Shown here piece after piece: positions 37,571-46,387 of a stretch of 64,000 bases of DNA (positions within the stretch are counted from its first letter, which is position 1; each line of letters begins with the position of its first letter). The translations under genes were made by a program, and so were the position numbers. The DNA is from Methylorubrum populi (GTDB lineage Bacteria > Pseudomonadota > Alphaproteobacteria > Rhizobiales > Beijerinckiaceae), in NCBI GenBank assembly GCA_036946625.1, contig JAQIIU010000002.1, positions 372,001-436,000 of the forward strand. Direction: 5' to 3'. The notes beneath the pieces were generated by a model that was given only the letters and a program-made list of their open reading frames with translations, had not been told where the DNA came from and made no database searches.

Positions 37571-37945
37571 ATGCCCCACCCGTCGAGACTGTGCGCCGCG
37601 GCGCTCCTTGCGGCGAGCCTCGGCGGCTGCCAGGCGCTGGGCGGCGGGGGCGGCGTGATGCCGGAGACCGATCTCGGCCCTCCGCCCTCCGCTCGCGGCA
37701 CGCTGCCGGGCCGCCCCCTGCGCAGCGCCGAGACCGACGAGGACGGCGTCGCCCTCGCGACCCGGCCGACGCGCACTCTCGAACTGCCGAAGACCATCCG
37801 CGGCGAGACCCACACCGCCGATACCGGCACCCGCCGCATCCGCCGCGAGGAGATCGACGGCGAAACGACGTCCCAGGCCAGCTCCGGCGGCCTCTCGCCC
37901 CAGATGTCGTCGGGCGGCAGCGTCGGCCTCGGCGGCAAATTCTAA
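37571..37945 (+). CDS. Putative lipoprotein
   Basis: This 124-residue protein has a lipoprotein signal peptide with lipobox LAASLGGC, cysteine at residue 20. The mature part is low-complexity: a Gly-rich stretch, then RGTLPGRPLRSAETDEDGVA and a Ser/Gly tail ending GSVGLGGKF. The tail resembles proteins with hydrophilic disordered C-termini. No family is recognised. Upstream, 37217-37570 holds no gene. It is followed by an inverted repeat at 37952-38018. Confidence 0.6.
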   Translation: MPHPSRLCAAALLAASLGGCQALGGGGGVMPETDLGPPPSARGTLPGRPLRSAETDEDGVALATRPTRTLELPKTIRGETHTADTGTRRIRREEIDGETTSQASSGGLSPQMSSGGSVGLGGKF

Positions 37946-37951
37946 GAGTGC

Positions 37952-38018
37952 CTCACAAAACTTCCGGTCACCGGTCGTTTCCCCTTCGGGCGCGTCGGCA
38001 TAGCGGGCGTTTTGTGAG
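37952..38018. repeat. Spaced inverted repeat (MITE-like)
   Basis: CTCACAAAAC at 37952-37961 and GTTTTGTGAG at 38009-38018 are a perfect 10-bp inverted pair 47 bases apart, bounding a non-coding segment immediately after the lipoprotein gene. The ends resemble terminal repeats of small mobile elements. It could also be a terminator-like structure. Confidence 0.45.
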
Positions 38019-38046
38019 AGAGCACGAACATCGTCCGGCCGCCACC

Positions 38047-38487
38047 TCAGGCGGTCGGCGCCTTGCGGCCTCCGTAGTGGTCGTCGAGGCGCCCGCCGAA
38101 GCCGGGATCGGCGAAGGGGTCCTCGCCCGGTCCCTGCGTCGGGGCGCCTTCGAGGTCGGCCGGGTCGATATCGACGACGTAGCCGCCGAGTTCGACCGAG
38201 TAGGTCAGCGCCTTCCAGGGGAGCGGGTGATAGGCCTCGCCGAAGCCGAGGAACCCGCCGAAGGACAGCACCGCGTAGGCGACCTGCCCCGAGACCTTGT
38301 CCACCATGAAGTTGTGGACGCTGCCGAGGTGGCGTCCGGTGCCGTCGTAGACCGGCGTGCCCTCGACCTTGTCCGAGGCGATCAGCCGGGGCGTCTCGCC
38401 GGTCGCCACGCCCTCGCCGGAAGTGGGGTCGAGCTCGAGGCTCCCGGGTTTCCGATAGGCCCGTTCCTCGGGCAGATCCGTCGGCAT
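38047..38487 (-). CDS. PRC-barrel domain protein (cytoplasmic type)
   Basis: This 146-residue protein consists of one PRC-barrel domain preceded by a short N-terminus: PRLIASDKVEGTPVYDGTGR, HLGSVHNFMVDKVSGQVAYA and VLSFGGFLGFGEAYHPLPWK, with a charged tail. There is no signal peptide. These proteins are often stress-induced in Rhizobiales; molecular role unknown. It is distinct from the secreted PRC-barrel protein at 36572 and not in its operon. Confidence 0.8.
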   Translation of the reverse strand: MPTDLPEERAYRKPGSLELDPTSGEGVATGETPRLIASDKVEGTPVYDGTGRHLGSVHNFMVDKVSGQVAYAVLSFGGFLGFGEAYHPLPWKALTYSVELGGYVVDIDPADLEGAPTQGPGEDPFADPGFGGRLDDHYGGRKAPTA

Positions 38488-38782
38488 TCACGTCTCCCGC
38501 ATGTCCCATGCTTGAATGCCCCGAGCCGGAGACGGTTCCCGCGCCGACGCGTCGTCTCCGGGGGGCACGCCTCGCCCCTGCGCGCGGGGCTCCGCTTGCC
38601 CTCAGGTGGCGTCTTTCGGTGGATCGGACTGCGGAAAGGTCCGCTGATCTGTGGATGGCGCCGTGCGTGAGGGGGTTCTCCACTTGGAACGGCCGCGGCA
38701 CCGCTTAGTTGTTGCACTTCAGTGCCCCGAAGCCCCCGGGCTCGTGTCACATGTCTGCCGGACCGCAGGACGGAGGGAATCC

Positions 38783-39115
38783 ATGGCTACCAAGACGACG
38801 GAGAAGAAGGCGGCTGCGCCCAAGAGCGCTCCGAAGAAGGAGACCGCCACGAAGGCGGCCTCCGGCACCAAGCCCAATGCCCTTCAGCAGCCCCTGAAGC
38901 CGTCTCCCGAACTCGCCGCCATCGTCGGCGACAAGCCCTTGCCGCGCGGCGAGGTCGTCAGCAAGGTGTGGGAGCACATCAAGAAGCACAATCTCCAGAA
39001 CCCGGAGAACAAGCGCGAGATCGTCGCCGACGACAAGCTCAAGAAGATCTTCGGCAAGGACAAGTGCTCGATGTTCGAGATGAACAAGCACCTCGCCGCG
39101 CACCTGAAGTCCTGA
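38783..39115 (+). CDS. SWIB/MDM2-domain DNA-binding protein
   Basis: This 110-residue protein has a Lys/Ala-rich basic N-terminal tail (ATKTTEKKAAAPKSAPKKET) and a SWIB domain from about residue 33: NALQQPLKPSPELAAIVGDK, PLPRGEVVSKVWEHIKKHNL, NKREIVADDKLKKIFGKDKC. SWIB domains occur in chromatin remodelling proteins and, in bacteria, in chlamydial topoisomerase I and small nucleoid-associated proteins. A nucleoid or histone-like role is inferred. The ATG at 38783 has GGAGGG eight bases upstream. Confidence 0.88.
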   Translation: MATKTTEKKAAAPKSAPKKETATKAASGTKPNALQQPLKPSPELAAIVGDKPLPRGEVVSKVWEHIKKHNLQNPENKREIVADDKLKKIFGKDKCSMFEMNKHLAAHLKS

Positions 39116-39204
39116 TCCAGGCCTGAGCCGTTCGCGGACCGGGTTCCGAGGTGTGGCGCCGGTGAGACCGGTCTGCGCCTCGGATGGTCTTGCGCCTGTG
39201 CCGA

Positions 39205-39999
39205 TCAGGCGATGTTGCGCAGCACGCCGCCATCGACCCGCAGGGCCGCCCCCGTGGTTGCGCTCGCGGCCGGCGTGCACAGATAGGCCACCATGTTGGC
39301 GACTTCCTCCGGCTGCGCCAGACGCCGCAGGAGCGAGGTCGGCCTGTTCTCGGCAATGAAGGCGCGGCCCTTGGCCTCCAAGTCGCCTCCGCTCCCGCCC
39401 ATCGACTCCAGAAAGTCGGCCACGCCCTCGGTCAGGGTCGGGCCGGGCAGGACGCTGTTGACGGTGACGCCGCTGCCGCCGACCGTCTCGGCGAGGCCGC
39501 GGGCCACGGCGAGCTGCGCCGTCTTCGTCATGCCGTAATGGACCATCTCCGGCGGGATGTTGATCGCCGACTCGCTGGCGATGAAGACGACCCGCCCCCA
39601 GCCGCGCTGGACCATGCCGGGTCCGTAGGCCCGCGCGAGGCGGATGCCGCTCATCACGTTCATCTCGAAGAAGCGCCGCCACTCGGCATCCGCGATCTCG
39701 AAGAACGGTTCGGGCTCGAAGATTCCGGCATTGTTGATCAGGATGTCGACCCGCGGCAGGGCGGCCACGAGGTCGGCTGCGCCCTCCTCCGTGCCGACAT
39801 CGCCGATGCCGGCGATGAACTCACCCTCCGGCACCTCGCCGCGCAGGCGCGCGATCGCCGCATCGACCCGCTCGGCGGTGCGGCCGTTGACGGCGACGTA
39901 GGCGCCGAGCCGGCCGAGTTCCCGGGCGACGGCGTAGCCGATCCCGCCGGTCGCGCCGGTGACGAGGGCGCTGCGCCCCTTCAGATCGATGTCCATCAT
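39205..39999 (-). CDS. Short-chain dehydrogenase/reductase (SDR)
   Basis: This 264-residue classical SDR has the NAD(P)-binding motif VTGATGGIGYAVARELGRLG, then NNAG at residue about 85, the catalytic serine in IASESAINIP and the YxxxK motif YGMTK. The terminal AALRVDGGVL region binds cofactor. Enzyme class is secure; substrate unknown. It lies 76 bp from the MFS gene at 40076 on the same strand and could be co-transcribed. Confidence 0.9.
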   Translation of the reverse strand: MMDIDLKGRSALVTGATGGIGYAVARELGRLGAYVAVNGRTAERVDAAIARLRGEVPEGEFIAGIGDVGTEEGAADLVAALPRVDILINNAGIFEPEPFFEIADAEWRRFFEMNVMSGIRLARAYGPGMVQRGWGRVVFIASESAINIPPEMVHYGMTKTAQLAVARGLAETVGGSGVTVNSVLPGPTLTEGVADFLESMGGSGGDLEAKGRAFIAENRPTSLLRRLAQPEEVANMVAYLCTPAASATTGAALRVDGGVLRNIA

Positions 40000-40075
40000 C
40001 CACCCCGTTCGCGCACGGTCACCCCTCGCCGTGACAACGCGCGAGCCGGAATTTGGTGCTCGCTGGGGCGAGCGC

Positions 40076-41458
40076 TTACGGATCGGTCCGGCGCAGGCCG
40101 CTCGCCACGGCTCCGGTGAGCGCCAGGGCGACGGCGCACCACAGCGTCGGGGCGACGGCGCCCGCCGGGCCGCCGGGCACGAGCCCGAACAGGACGGCGA
40201 CGAGGGCCGCGCCGAGCGACTGGCCGACCAGCCGGGCGCTCGACTGCATGCCGCTGGCGCCGCCGCTGCGCTCGCGCGGGGCGCTGGTGATGATGACCTT
40301 GTTGTTGGGCGACTGGAACAGGCCGAAGCCGAGGCCGGAGAGCGTCAGCCGCCAGACCACGTCGAGGGTGGAGGGGGCGTCCGGCAGCAGGGCGAGCGCG
40401 CTCAGGCCCGATGCGAGCAAAACGAGACCGAGACTGCCGAGCAGGCCCGGCGGGTAGCGGTCGGCGAGCCGGCCCGAGAGCGGCGCCACGGCGGCGATGG
40501 CGAGCGGCCACGGCGTCATCAGGAAGCCGGTGCGCGTCTCCGAAAGCCCGAGCCCGAGCTGGAAATAGAACGGCAGGGCGACGTAGGCGGTCATCTGCGC
40601 CGCGAACGAGCAGACCGAGGCCGCCATCGACAGGGCGAAGGCGGGAATCCGCAGGAGGTCGAGCGGCAGCAGGGGCACCGCCAGCCGGACCTGCGAGCGC
40701 ACGAACGCGAACCCCACCGCGAAGGCGGCGGCGATCTCCGCGAGCGCCAGGGCACGATTGTCCGGATCGGCGAGGCCGTCGACGCCGACGATCAGGAGGC
40801 CGATGGTGAGCGCGTTCAGGGCCGCGCTCCCGAGGTCGAAGCGGCGGGCCGAGCGCGGCGTGTGGGGCAAGGTGCGGGCCCCGACCGCCAGCGCCACCAG
40901 CCCGACCGGCAGATTGACGAGGAACAGCCAGGGCCAGGTCGCGACCGAGAGGATGGCGGCGGCGAGCGTCGGCCCGGCGGCGGAGGCCACCGCCACGATC
41001 AGCGCGACGTTGCCGACCCCGCGCCCGATCAGCCGGTGCGGATAGATGAAGCGCACGAGCGCGATGTTGACGCTCATGATCCCGGCCGCGCCGAGCCCCT
41101 GGGCGACCCGTGCGGCCGTGAGACTCGGGAGGTTCGGCGCGACCGCGCAGGCGAACGAGGCCGCGGTGAACACGGCGAGCCCGCCGAGATAGACCCTGCG
41201 ATAGCCGAGGATCTCGCCCAGCGTGGCGAGCGGCAGCAGGGCGGCCGTGACCGCGATCTGATAGGCGCTGACGACGAAGATCGCCTCCGAGGCCGGCACC
41301 GCGAGGTCGCGGGCGATCACCGGCAGCGCGACGTTGACGATCGCCCCGTCGAGCACCGCCATGGTCATCGCGAGCGCGATCGCGGTGAGCGCCAGGAGCC
41401 GCTCCCGCGGCGGCAACCCGTCGGCCCCCGCTCCCCCCGTCGTCGCCTGCGCCGTCAC
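40076..41458 (-). CDS. MFS transporter, DHA2-like
   Basis: This 460-residue pump of about 14 helices starts RLLALTAIALAMTMAVLDGA with IVNVALPVIARDL, typical of EmrB-like exporters. It has motif A-like LATLGEILGYRRVYLGGL and the GRLADRYPPGLLGSLG segment. It probably exports drugs or metabolites. The start is GTG at 41458. It is divergent from the alpha/beta hydrolase gene and precedes the SDR gene on the same strand. Confidence 0.87.
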   Translation of the reverse strand: MTAQATTGGAGADGLPPRERLLALTAIALAMTMAVLDGAIVNVALPVIARDLAVPASEAIFVVSAYQIAVTAALLPLATLGEILGYRRVYLGGLAVFTAASFACAVAPNLPSLTAARVAQGLGAAGIMSVNIALVRFIYPHRLIGRGVGNVALIVAVASAAGPTLAAAILSVATWPWLFLVNLPVGLVALAVGARTLPHTPRSARRFDLGSAALNALTIGLLIVGVDGLADPDNRALALAEIAAAFAVGFAFVRSQVRLAVPLLPLDLLRIPAFALSMAASVCSFAAQMTAYVALPFYFQLGLGLSETRTGFLMTPWPLAIAAVAPLSGRLADRYPPGLLGSLGLVLLASGLSALALLPDAPSTLDVVWRLTLSGLGFGLFQSPNNKVIITSAPRERSGGASGMQSSARLVGQSLGAALVAVLFGLVPGGPAGAVAPTLWCAVALALTGAVASGLRRTDP

Positions 41459-41555
41459 ACCGTCTTCCTTCCAGAGCTTGCAGGCGGCCCATCCGCCCTA
41501 TCTGTCGGTCACCGGGCCGGACCGGGCCGCCGAACAGACCGAGACGGAGTTTCAC

Positions 41556-42569
41556 ATGCGCGTCCCCCCGATCCTCGCGCTGTGCCTCGCACCCCTGCTC
41601 CTGCTGCCGGCCGCTCCGGGCCGCACCGAGGAACAGCCGACGCCGCTCGGTATCGGCCTCGAAGGGTTCGCCTATCCCTTCCCGGTGCGCTTCCTCCCGC
41701 TCGGCCGCGACGGCGAGGCTCAGCGCCTCGCCTACATGGACGTGCCGCCCGCCGACAACGCCAACGGCCGCACGGTGCTGCTGCTGCACGGGCGCAACTT
41801 CCCTTCGAGCTACTGGGAGCCGGTGATCCGCGCCCTCTCGAACGCGGGCTACCGGGTGGTGGTCCCCGATCAGCTCGGCTTCGGCAAGTCCTCGAAACCG
41901 GTCGGCGCCTTCACCTTCGACCGGATGGCCGCCGACACCCTGGCGCTCGCCGACGGCCTGAAGATCCAGCGCTTCGACGTGGTGGCCCATTCCATGGGCG
42001 GCATGCTCGCGGTGCGCCTCGCCCGCAACGCCCCGCAGCGGGTCAACAGCCTCGTGCTGGAGGCGCCGATCGGGCTCGAGGATTACCGCTTCACCGTGCC
42101 GCCGGTCTCCGACGAGACGCTGATGACGCGCGAGGCGGACCTCGGCGCAGAGGCCTATCGCAAGCAGCTCGTGACGAGCTACGCGCTCTCGATTCCCGCT
42201 GCGGCGATCGAGCCGTTCGTGTCGATCCGGGAGCGGGTGAAGGGGTCGGGCGAGTATCCGCGCTGGCTCAGGTCCTTCGTGAATTCCTACCAGATGATCT
42301 GGGGCCAGCCGGTGGTCCACGAGATCCCGCTCGTCAGGGCGCCGACCCTGTTCGTCATGGGCGCCAACGACCACAACGCGCCGGGCAAGGGCTTCGCGCC
42401 GGCCGAGCTGCGCTCCGGCATGGGCGACAACACCGGCCATGCCCGGGCGCTGGCCGGCCGGATGCCGAACGGACGCGCCGAGGTGATCAACAATGTCGGC
42501 CACCTCGTCCACATGGAGGCGACCGAGATGTTCAACACCCTGACGCTGGAATTCCTCAACACGCATTGA
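41556..42569 (+). CDS. Secreted alpha/beta hydrolase
   Basis: This 337-residue hydrolase has a signal peptide (RVPPILALCLAPLLLLPAAP) and the alpha/beta fold: oxyanion-hole HGRNFPSSYW, VVPDQLGFGKSSKP, nucleophile elbow VVAHSMGGMLA (Ser about 143), the acid in VMGANDHNAP and the late histidine in NNVGHLVHMEA. An enzyme of the haloalkane dehalogenase/epoxide hydrolase/esterase type acting in the periplasm is likely; substrate unknown. It is followed 35 bp later by a 3-hydroxyisobutyrate-dehydrogenase-like gene, a possible operon. Confidence 0.87.
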   Translation: MRVPPILALCLAPLLLLPAAPGRTEEQPTPLGIGLEGFAYPFPVRFLPLGRDGEAQRLAYMDVPPADNANGRTVLLLHGRNFPSSYWEPVIRALSNAGYRVVVPDQLGFGKSSKPVGAFTFDRMAADTLALADGLKIQRFDVVAHSMGGMLAVRLARNAPQRVNSLVLEAPIGLEDYRFTVPPVSDETLMTREADLGAEAYRKQLVTSYALSIPAAAIEPFVSIRERVKGSGEYPRWLRSFVNSYQMIWGQPVVHEIPLVRAPTLFVMGANDHNAPGKGFAPAELRSGMGDNTGHARALAGRMPNGRAEVINNVGHLVHMEATEMFNTLTLEFLNTH

Positions 42570-42604
42570 GCGGGCGTCGCACCGTTCGGGATCGGGAGGC
42601 GGAC

Positions 42605-43471
42605 ATGGATGTCGGTTTCATCGGGCTCGGCCGCATGGGCCGGGCGATGGCGGCGCGGCTCGTCGCGGCGGGCCACCGGGTGCGGGTCTGGAACCGCTCG
42701 GCCGAAGCGGCGAAGGCGGTCGAGGGCGCCGAGCCCGTGGGCAGCGCGGCCGAGGCCTTTTCCGGGGATGCCGTGATCACCATGCTCGCCGACGATGCGG
42801 CCCTGCGCGCCGTCACCGTCGAGGGCGGCCTGCTCGATTCCGGGCAGCGCCCCGGCGTCCATGTCGGCATGTCGACGATCTCGGTGGCGCTCGCCAAGGA
42901 ACTGGCGGCAATCCACGGGCGGGCCGGCGTGCCATACGTCTCCGCTCCGGTCTTCGGCCGGCCGGACGCCGCGGAAAAGGGGGCGCTCAACATCATCGCC
43001 GCGGGCGACGACGGCGCCGTGGCGAAGGTGCAGCCGCTGTTCGACGCCATGGGCAGCAAGACCTGGCGTTTCGGCGCCGAGCCCGAGCGGGCGAACGCCG
43101 TCAAGCTCGCGGGCAACTTCATGCTCGTCTCGGCCATCGAGGCCATGGGCGAGGCGGCGGCCTTCGCCGAAGGCCACGGCATTCCCGGGGCCGAGGTGCT
43201 GGAGATGCTCACCGGCACCCTGTTCGCCTCGCCGGTCTACAGGAACTACGGCGCGATGATCATGGAGGGGCGCTACGAGCCGCCGGGCTTCACCATGCGG
43301 CTCGGCCTGAAGGACGTTCGTCTCGCGCTGGCCGCCAGCGAGGCCGTCAACGTGCCGATGCCGTTCGCCAGCGTCCTGCGCGACAACCTCCTCGACGCCA
43401 TCGCCCACGGCGACGGCGACAAGGACTTTGCGGGACTCGCCACGGTGGCCGCCCGGCGCAGCGGGCGCTGA
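42605..43471 (+). CDS. 3-hydroxyisobutyrate-dehydrogenase-family NAD(P)-dependent oxidoreductase
   Basis: This 288-residue beta-hydroxyacid dehydrogenase starts VGFIGLGRMGRAMAARLVAA (Rossmann motif), with the substrate loop YVSAPVFGRPDAAEKGAL and the catalytic lysine region RANAVKLAGNFMLVSAIEAM, then GFTMRLGLKDVRLAL. The family includes 3-hydroxyisobutyrate, tartronate semialdehyde and glyoxylate/succinic semialdehyde reductases. The GRPDAAEKG loop is more like the glyoxylate reductase branch; substrate not fixed. It follows the secreted hydrolase on the same strand. Confidence 0.9.
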   Translation: MDVGFIGLGRMGRAMAARLVAAGHRVRVWNRSAEAAKAVEGAEPVGSAAEAFSGDAVITMLADDAALRAVTVEGGLLDSGQRPGVHVGMSTISVALAKELAAIHGRAGVPYVSAPVFGRPDAAEKGALNIIAAGDDGAVAKVQPLFDAMGSKTWRFGAEPERANAVKLAGNFMLVSAIEAMGEAAAFAEGHGIPGAEVLEMLTGTLFASPVYRNYGAMIMEGRYEPPGFTMRLGLKDVRLALAASEAVNVPMPFASVLRDNLLDAIAHGDGDKDFAGLATVAARRSGR

Positions 43472-43480
43472 GCTTAGGCC

Positions 43481-44188
43481 CTACCGCCTGGTGTTCGCCG
43501 CGGTCTGGCCGAACATCACCTTCTTCGCGTCCTCGCTCATCGGCTGGCCGTGGGTCGGGTTGACCTCGGCGGCGTGGGCATAAGCCGCCTTGGTGGCGGG
43601 GCGCGCGGCGATCGCCTCGAACCAGCGCTTCAGGTTCGGATGCTCGTCGAGGCGCTGGCCCTGCTTCTCCCACGGCACGATCCAGGGATAGGCCGCCATG
43701 TCGGCGATGGTGTAGTCGGCGCCGGCGACGAAGGCCCGGTCCGCGAGCCGCCGGTCGAGCACGCCGTAGAGGCGGTTCGTCTCCTTGACGTAGCGCTCGA
43801 TGGCGTAGGGGATCCTCTCCGGCGCGTATTGCGAGAAATGGTGGTTCTGGCCGAGCATCGGCCCGAGCCCGCCCATCTGCCAGAACAGCCATTGCAGGGT
43901 CTCGGCCCGGCCGCGCAGGTCGGCGGGCAGGAAACGCCCGGTCTTCTCCGCGAGGTAGAGCAGGATCGCCCCCGACTCGAACAGCGAGACCGGCGCGCCG
44001 CCGTCGGCGGGCTCGTGGTCGACGATGGCCGGCATGCGGTTGTTCGGCGCGATCTTCAGGAAGGCGGGGGCGAACTGCGCGCCCTTGCCGATATCCACCG
44101 GATGGACCGTGTAGGGCAGGCCTGCCTCTTCCAGAAACAGCGTCACCTTGTGGCCGTTCGGGGTCGGCCAGTAGTGCAGATCGATCAT
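43481..44188 (-). CDS. Glutathione S-transferase family protein (YfcG-like)
   Basis: This 235-residue thioredoxin-fold transferase starts IDLHYWPTPNGHKVTLFLEE, with the glutathione-binding Asn/Arg-Met-Pro-Ala segment IAPNNRMPAIVDHE and SLFESGAILLYLAEK, then an all-helical C-terminal domain with WQMGGLGPMLGQNHHF. These motifs are characteristic of the nu-class YfcG/YghU disulfide-bond oxidoreductases. It probably uses glutathione or glutathione disulfide to reduce peroxides or disulfides in the cytoplasm. It is convergent with the 3-hydroxyisobutyrate-dehydrogenase-like gene, 9 bp apart. Confidence 0.9.
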   Translation of the reverse strand: MIDLHYWPTPNGHKVTLFLEEAGLPYTVHPVDIGKGAQFAPAFLKIAPNNRMPAIVDHEPADGGAPVSLFESGAILLYLAEKTGRFLPADLRGRAETLQWLFWQMGGLGPMLGQNHHFSQYAPERIPYAIERYVKETNRLYGVLDRRLADRAFVAGADYTIADMAAYPWIVPWEKQGQRLDEHPNLKRWFEAIAARPATKAAYAHAAEVNPTHGQPMSEDAKKVMFGQTAANTRR

Positions 44189-44357
44189 CGCTACGCCTCA
44201 TCTCCGGGCCCGCGGGGGCCGCAACCGGACAGCGGCGAGGTGGGATGGGCGGCCGGCCCGGTCAAGCCGAGCCGTTCGGTCGATTTGCGCGAGCGATCTG
44301 AACCAAGCCTTCACCCCTTCCGTGCAGAGCTGACCGTACGCGGACAGGGAGCGATCG

Positions 44358-44573
44358 ATGGTCTCGGCAATTTCCACGGGTTCGGCGGGCTTGAGCGCCG
44401 CCCTCCAGCGCTTCGACGGAGCGGCCGCCCGCGTCGCCTCGCCCGGATCGGCCGCCGAGCCGGTCGCGGCGGTCACGGAGACCGCTTCCGCGAGTTTCGG
44501 CGTGGCCGTGAACACGGCCGTGCTGAAATCCTCGATCGAATCCGAGAAGCGCGTCCTCGACATCCTCGTTTGA
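44358..44573 (+). CDS. Small hypothetical protein with rod/hook-protein-like tail
   Basis: This 71-residue protein (AISTGSAGLSAALQRFDGAA ... VNTAVLKSSIESEKRVLDIL) is mostly helical and without signal peptide. The C-terminal ANxxVLKSxxExxxxLLDI-like pattern resembles the terminal helix of flagellar rod and hook proteins, and similar stand-alone small proteins occur in Rhizobiales. There is no flagellar gene nearby, so the similarity may be structural only. Confidence 0.5.
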   Translation: MVSAISTGSAGLSAALQRFDGAAARVASPGSAAEPVAAVTETASASFGVAVNTAVLKSSIESEKRVLDILV

Positions 44574-44696
44574 CGGGCGGCGCCCGGTCGGGGCTCCGAA
44601 TCCGGGTTGACGGCTTTTGACCCGCGCTCGCGGCCCTGGGCGCCCGATCGTATCCCTTGCCGGCCGTGAACTGAGACGGTATCTCCCTCACAGCGT

Positions 44697-44773
44697 CGGG
44701 GTGTAGCGCAGTCTGGTAGCGCATCTGCTTTGGGAGCAGAGGGTCGTAGGTTCGAATCCTATCGCCCCGACCA
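44697..44773 (+). tRNA. tRNA-Pro(UGG)
   Basis: CGGGGTGTAGCGCAGTCTGG begins the gene and GCCCCGACCA ends it, with encoded CCA. The anticodon arm TCTGC-TTTGGGA-GCAGA gives anticodon TGG; the T arm contains GGTTCGAATCC. The 5' C with 3' G closing pair is expected for tRNA-Pro. All stems pair. Confidence 0.97.
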
Positions 44774-44801
44774 TCTCTTCCCCGGAGACGTCAGCCGTCC
44801 G

Positions 44802-45113
44802 ATGTCGAGCGCCCGCATCTACCGTCCCGCCAAGGATCCCTCGCAGTCCGGGCTCGCCCGCACCAAGCAGTGGGTTCTGGAGTTCGACCAGACCGCCCCG
44901 CGCGAGACCGACCCGCTGATGGGCTGGACCGGCTCCTCCGACATGCTGCAGCAGGTGCGGCTCGAATTCGACACCGCCGAGGAGGCGGTCGCCTACGCCC
45001 GATCCGCCGGCATCGCCTATCGCGTCGAGGAAACACCTCCCCCGATCGCGCGCAAGGGCCTGTCCTACTCCGACAATTTCAAGTTCAACCGCACGGCGCC
45101 CTGGACGCATTGA
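44802..45113 (+). CDS. NDUFS4-like complex I accessory protein
   Basis: This 103-residue protein is homologous to the ETC complex I subunit conserved region (mitochondrial NDUFS4): SARIYRPAKDPSQSGLARTK, WVLEFDQTAPRETDPLMGWT, YRVEETPPPIARKGLSYSDN and FKFNRTAPWTH. Alphaproteobacteria carry this as an accessory subunit of NADH dehydrogenase, located on the membrane arm junction. The gene is typically unlinked to the nuo operon, as here, directly behind tRNA-Pro. The ATG at 44802 begins the conserved region. Confidence 0.92.
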   Translation: MSSARIYRPAKDPSQSGLARTKQWVLEFDQTAPRETDPLMGWTGSSDMLQQVRLEFDTAEEAVAYARSAGIAYRVEETPPPIARKGLSYSDNFKFNRTAPWTH

Positions 45114-45248
45114 AGGGGCTCGCCGCTGGGACGCCGACCGGATCCGGGCGGCTTCGGGTAAGCCATATCCGAACACCGAGGCCATCGGCGGCGTCGGCCG
45201 GGCGCCCCTCGATCGCCGTGCCGGTCCGACCGCCGACGATGCCCGGCG

Positions 45249-46226
45249 TCACCCCTTCCCCAGGCTCACCACCGGCGTCGCCTCCCGGTCGCCGACGATC
45301 ATGATCAGCATGTTCTGCGCCATGCTGGCGCGGCCCTGGTCGTCGAAGGCGATGCCGGGATGGCCGTCCTCGGGCCGTTCCAGCCGGGCGATGGTGTCGC
45401 GCACGATCGCCACCGCGCCCTCCACGATCTGGCGGCGGGCGGCGATGATGGCGCCGGCCTGCTGGCGCTTGAGCATCGCGCCCGCGATCTCCGGCGCGTA
45501 GGCGAGATGGGTGAGCCGCACGTCCTCCACCACCACGCCGGACACCGCGGCCCGCGCGCCCAGTTCGGCGATCAGGTCGCCGTGGATCGCGTCGCGGTCG
45601 GCCCGGAGCGAGGCGACGCGGGCGGCCTTCTCGGCCAGCCGTCGCTTGGCGTCGCCCGCCTCCTGGCCGAGATTCTCGGCCTCCTCGTGGTCGTAGGGCC
45701 GGGTCGAGGCGATGTTGCGCAGGGCCGCCTCCGCCTGGAGCGCGACGAAGTCGCGGTAGCTGCCGACGTCGAAGGTGGCGCGCGCCGCGTCCTGCACCCG
45801 CCAGATCGCGGCCGCCGCGATGGTGATCGGGTTGCCCATCAGGTCGTTGACGGTGATGATCTTGGTCTCCTGCGCTTCCGTGGCGAGGGAAACCTTGGCG
45901 ACGGCGGTGAGCGGGTTGCGCCACCAGAATCCGTCCCGGGCGATGGTGCCGTGATAGCGCCCGAACAGGGTCAGCACGGCGGCCTGCCGCGGTTTCAGGG
46001 TGATCAGCCCGGCGAGCAGCACGATGCCGGCGACGAGCGCCACCGCCGCCGCCAGCAGGAAGGCGGGGCCGACGCTGCCGCGGCCGAGCATCAGCACGCC
46101 GCCGCCGAGGAAGGCCAGGGCACCCAGGCCGAGACAGGGGATGGCGAGGCCGAGCGCCAGCCAGCCGTTGAGCGCGCGATAGGGCACGTCCTGCGTCGCC
46201 CGCGCTTCGGTTGCCGGTCCCGCCAT
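45249..46226 (-). CDS. SPFH (stomatin/prohibitin) domain membrane protein
   Basis: This 325-residue protein has two N-terminal membrane helices (about residues 22-85) and an SPFH domain containing LITLKPRQAAVLTLFGRYHG, FWWRNPL and AATFDVGSY-like segments, then a long charged helix (AENLGQEAGDAKRRLAEKAA). The C-terminal tail contains ASMAQNMLIMIVG. SPFH proteins form membrane microdomains or scaffold proteases. It is divergent from the flavin monooxygenase at 46388. No partner protease gene (htpX, nfed) is adjacent. Confidence 0.88.
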   Translation of the reverse strand: MAGPATEARATQDVPYRALNGWLALGLAIPCLGLGALAFLGGGVLMLGRGSVGPAFLLAAAVALVAGIVLLAGLITLKPRQAAVLTLFGRYHGTIARDGFWWRNPLTAVAKVSLATEAQETKIITVNDLMGNPITIAAAAIWRVQDAARATFDVGSYRDFVALQAEAALRNIASTRPYDHEEAENLGQEAGDAKRRLAEKAARVASLRADRDAIHGDLIAELGARAAVSGVVVEDVRLTHLAYAPEIAGAMLKRQQAGAIIAARRQIVEGAVAIVRDTIARLERPEDGHPGIAFDDQGRASMAQNMLIMIVGDREATPVVSLGKG

Positions 46227-46387
46227 GCCTGTCCCCGTTCAAGCCGCGCTGTCGCGAGCCTTGTGCGGGCTCGGTGGCCTGTCTTGCAAGCCCGAGGCGC
46301 GCGGGATCGACCGCCGTCCCGGTTGTGCCGGGGGAGACGGACGCGGCATATCGGAGCTTCGAGCGCTTGCATCCCGTGGAGGCCGTC

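Noticed and set aside
39959..43471. 1170-codon plus-strand frame
   Set aside because: It begins antisense to the SDR and MFS genes and passes out of frame through the hydrolase; only its end is the real 3-hydroxyisobutyrate-dehydrogenase-like gene starting at 42605.
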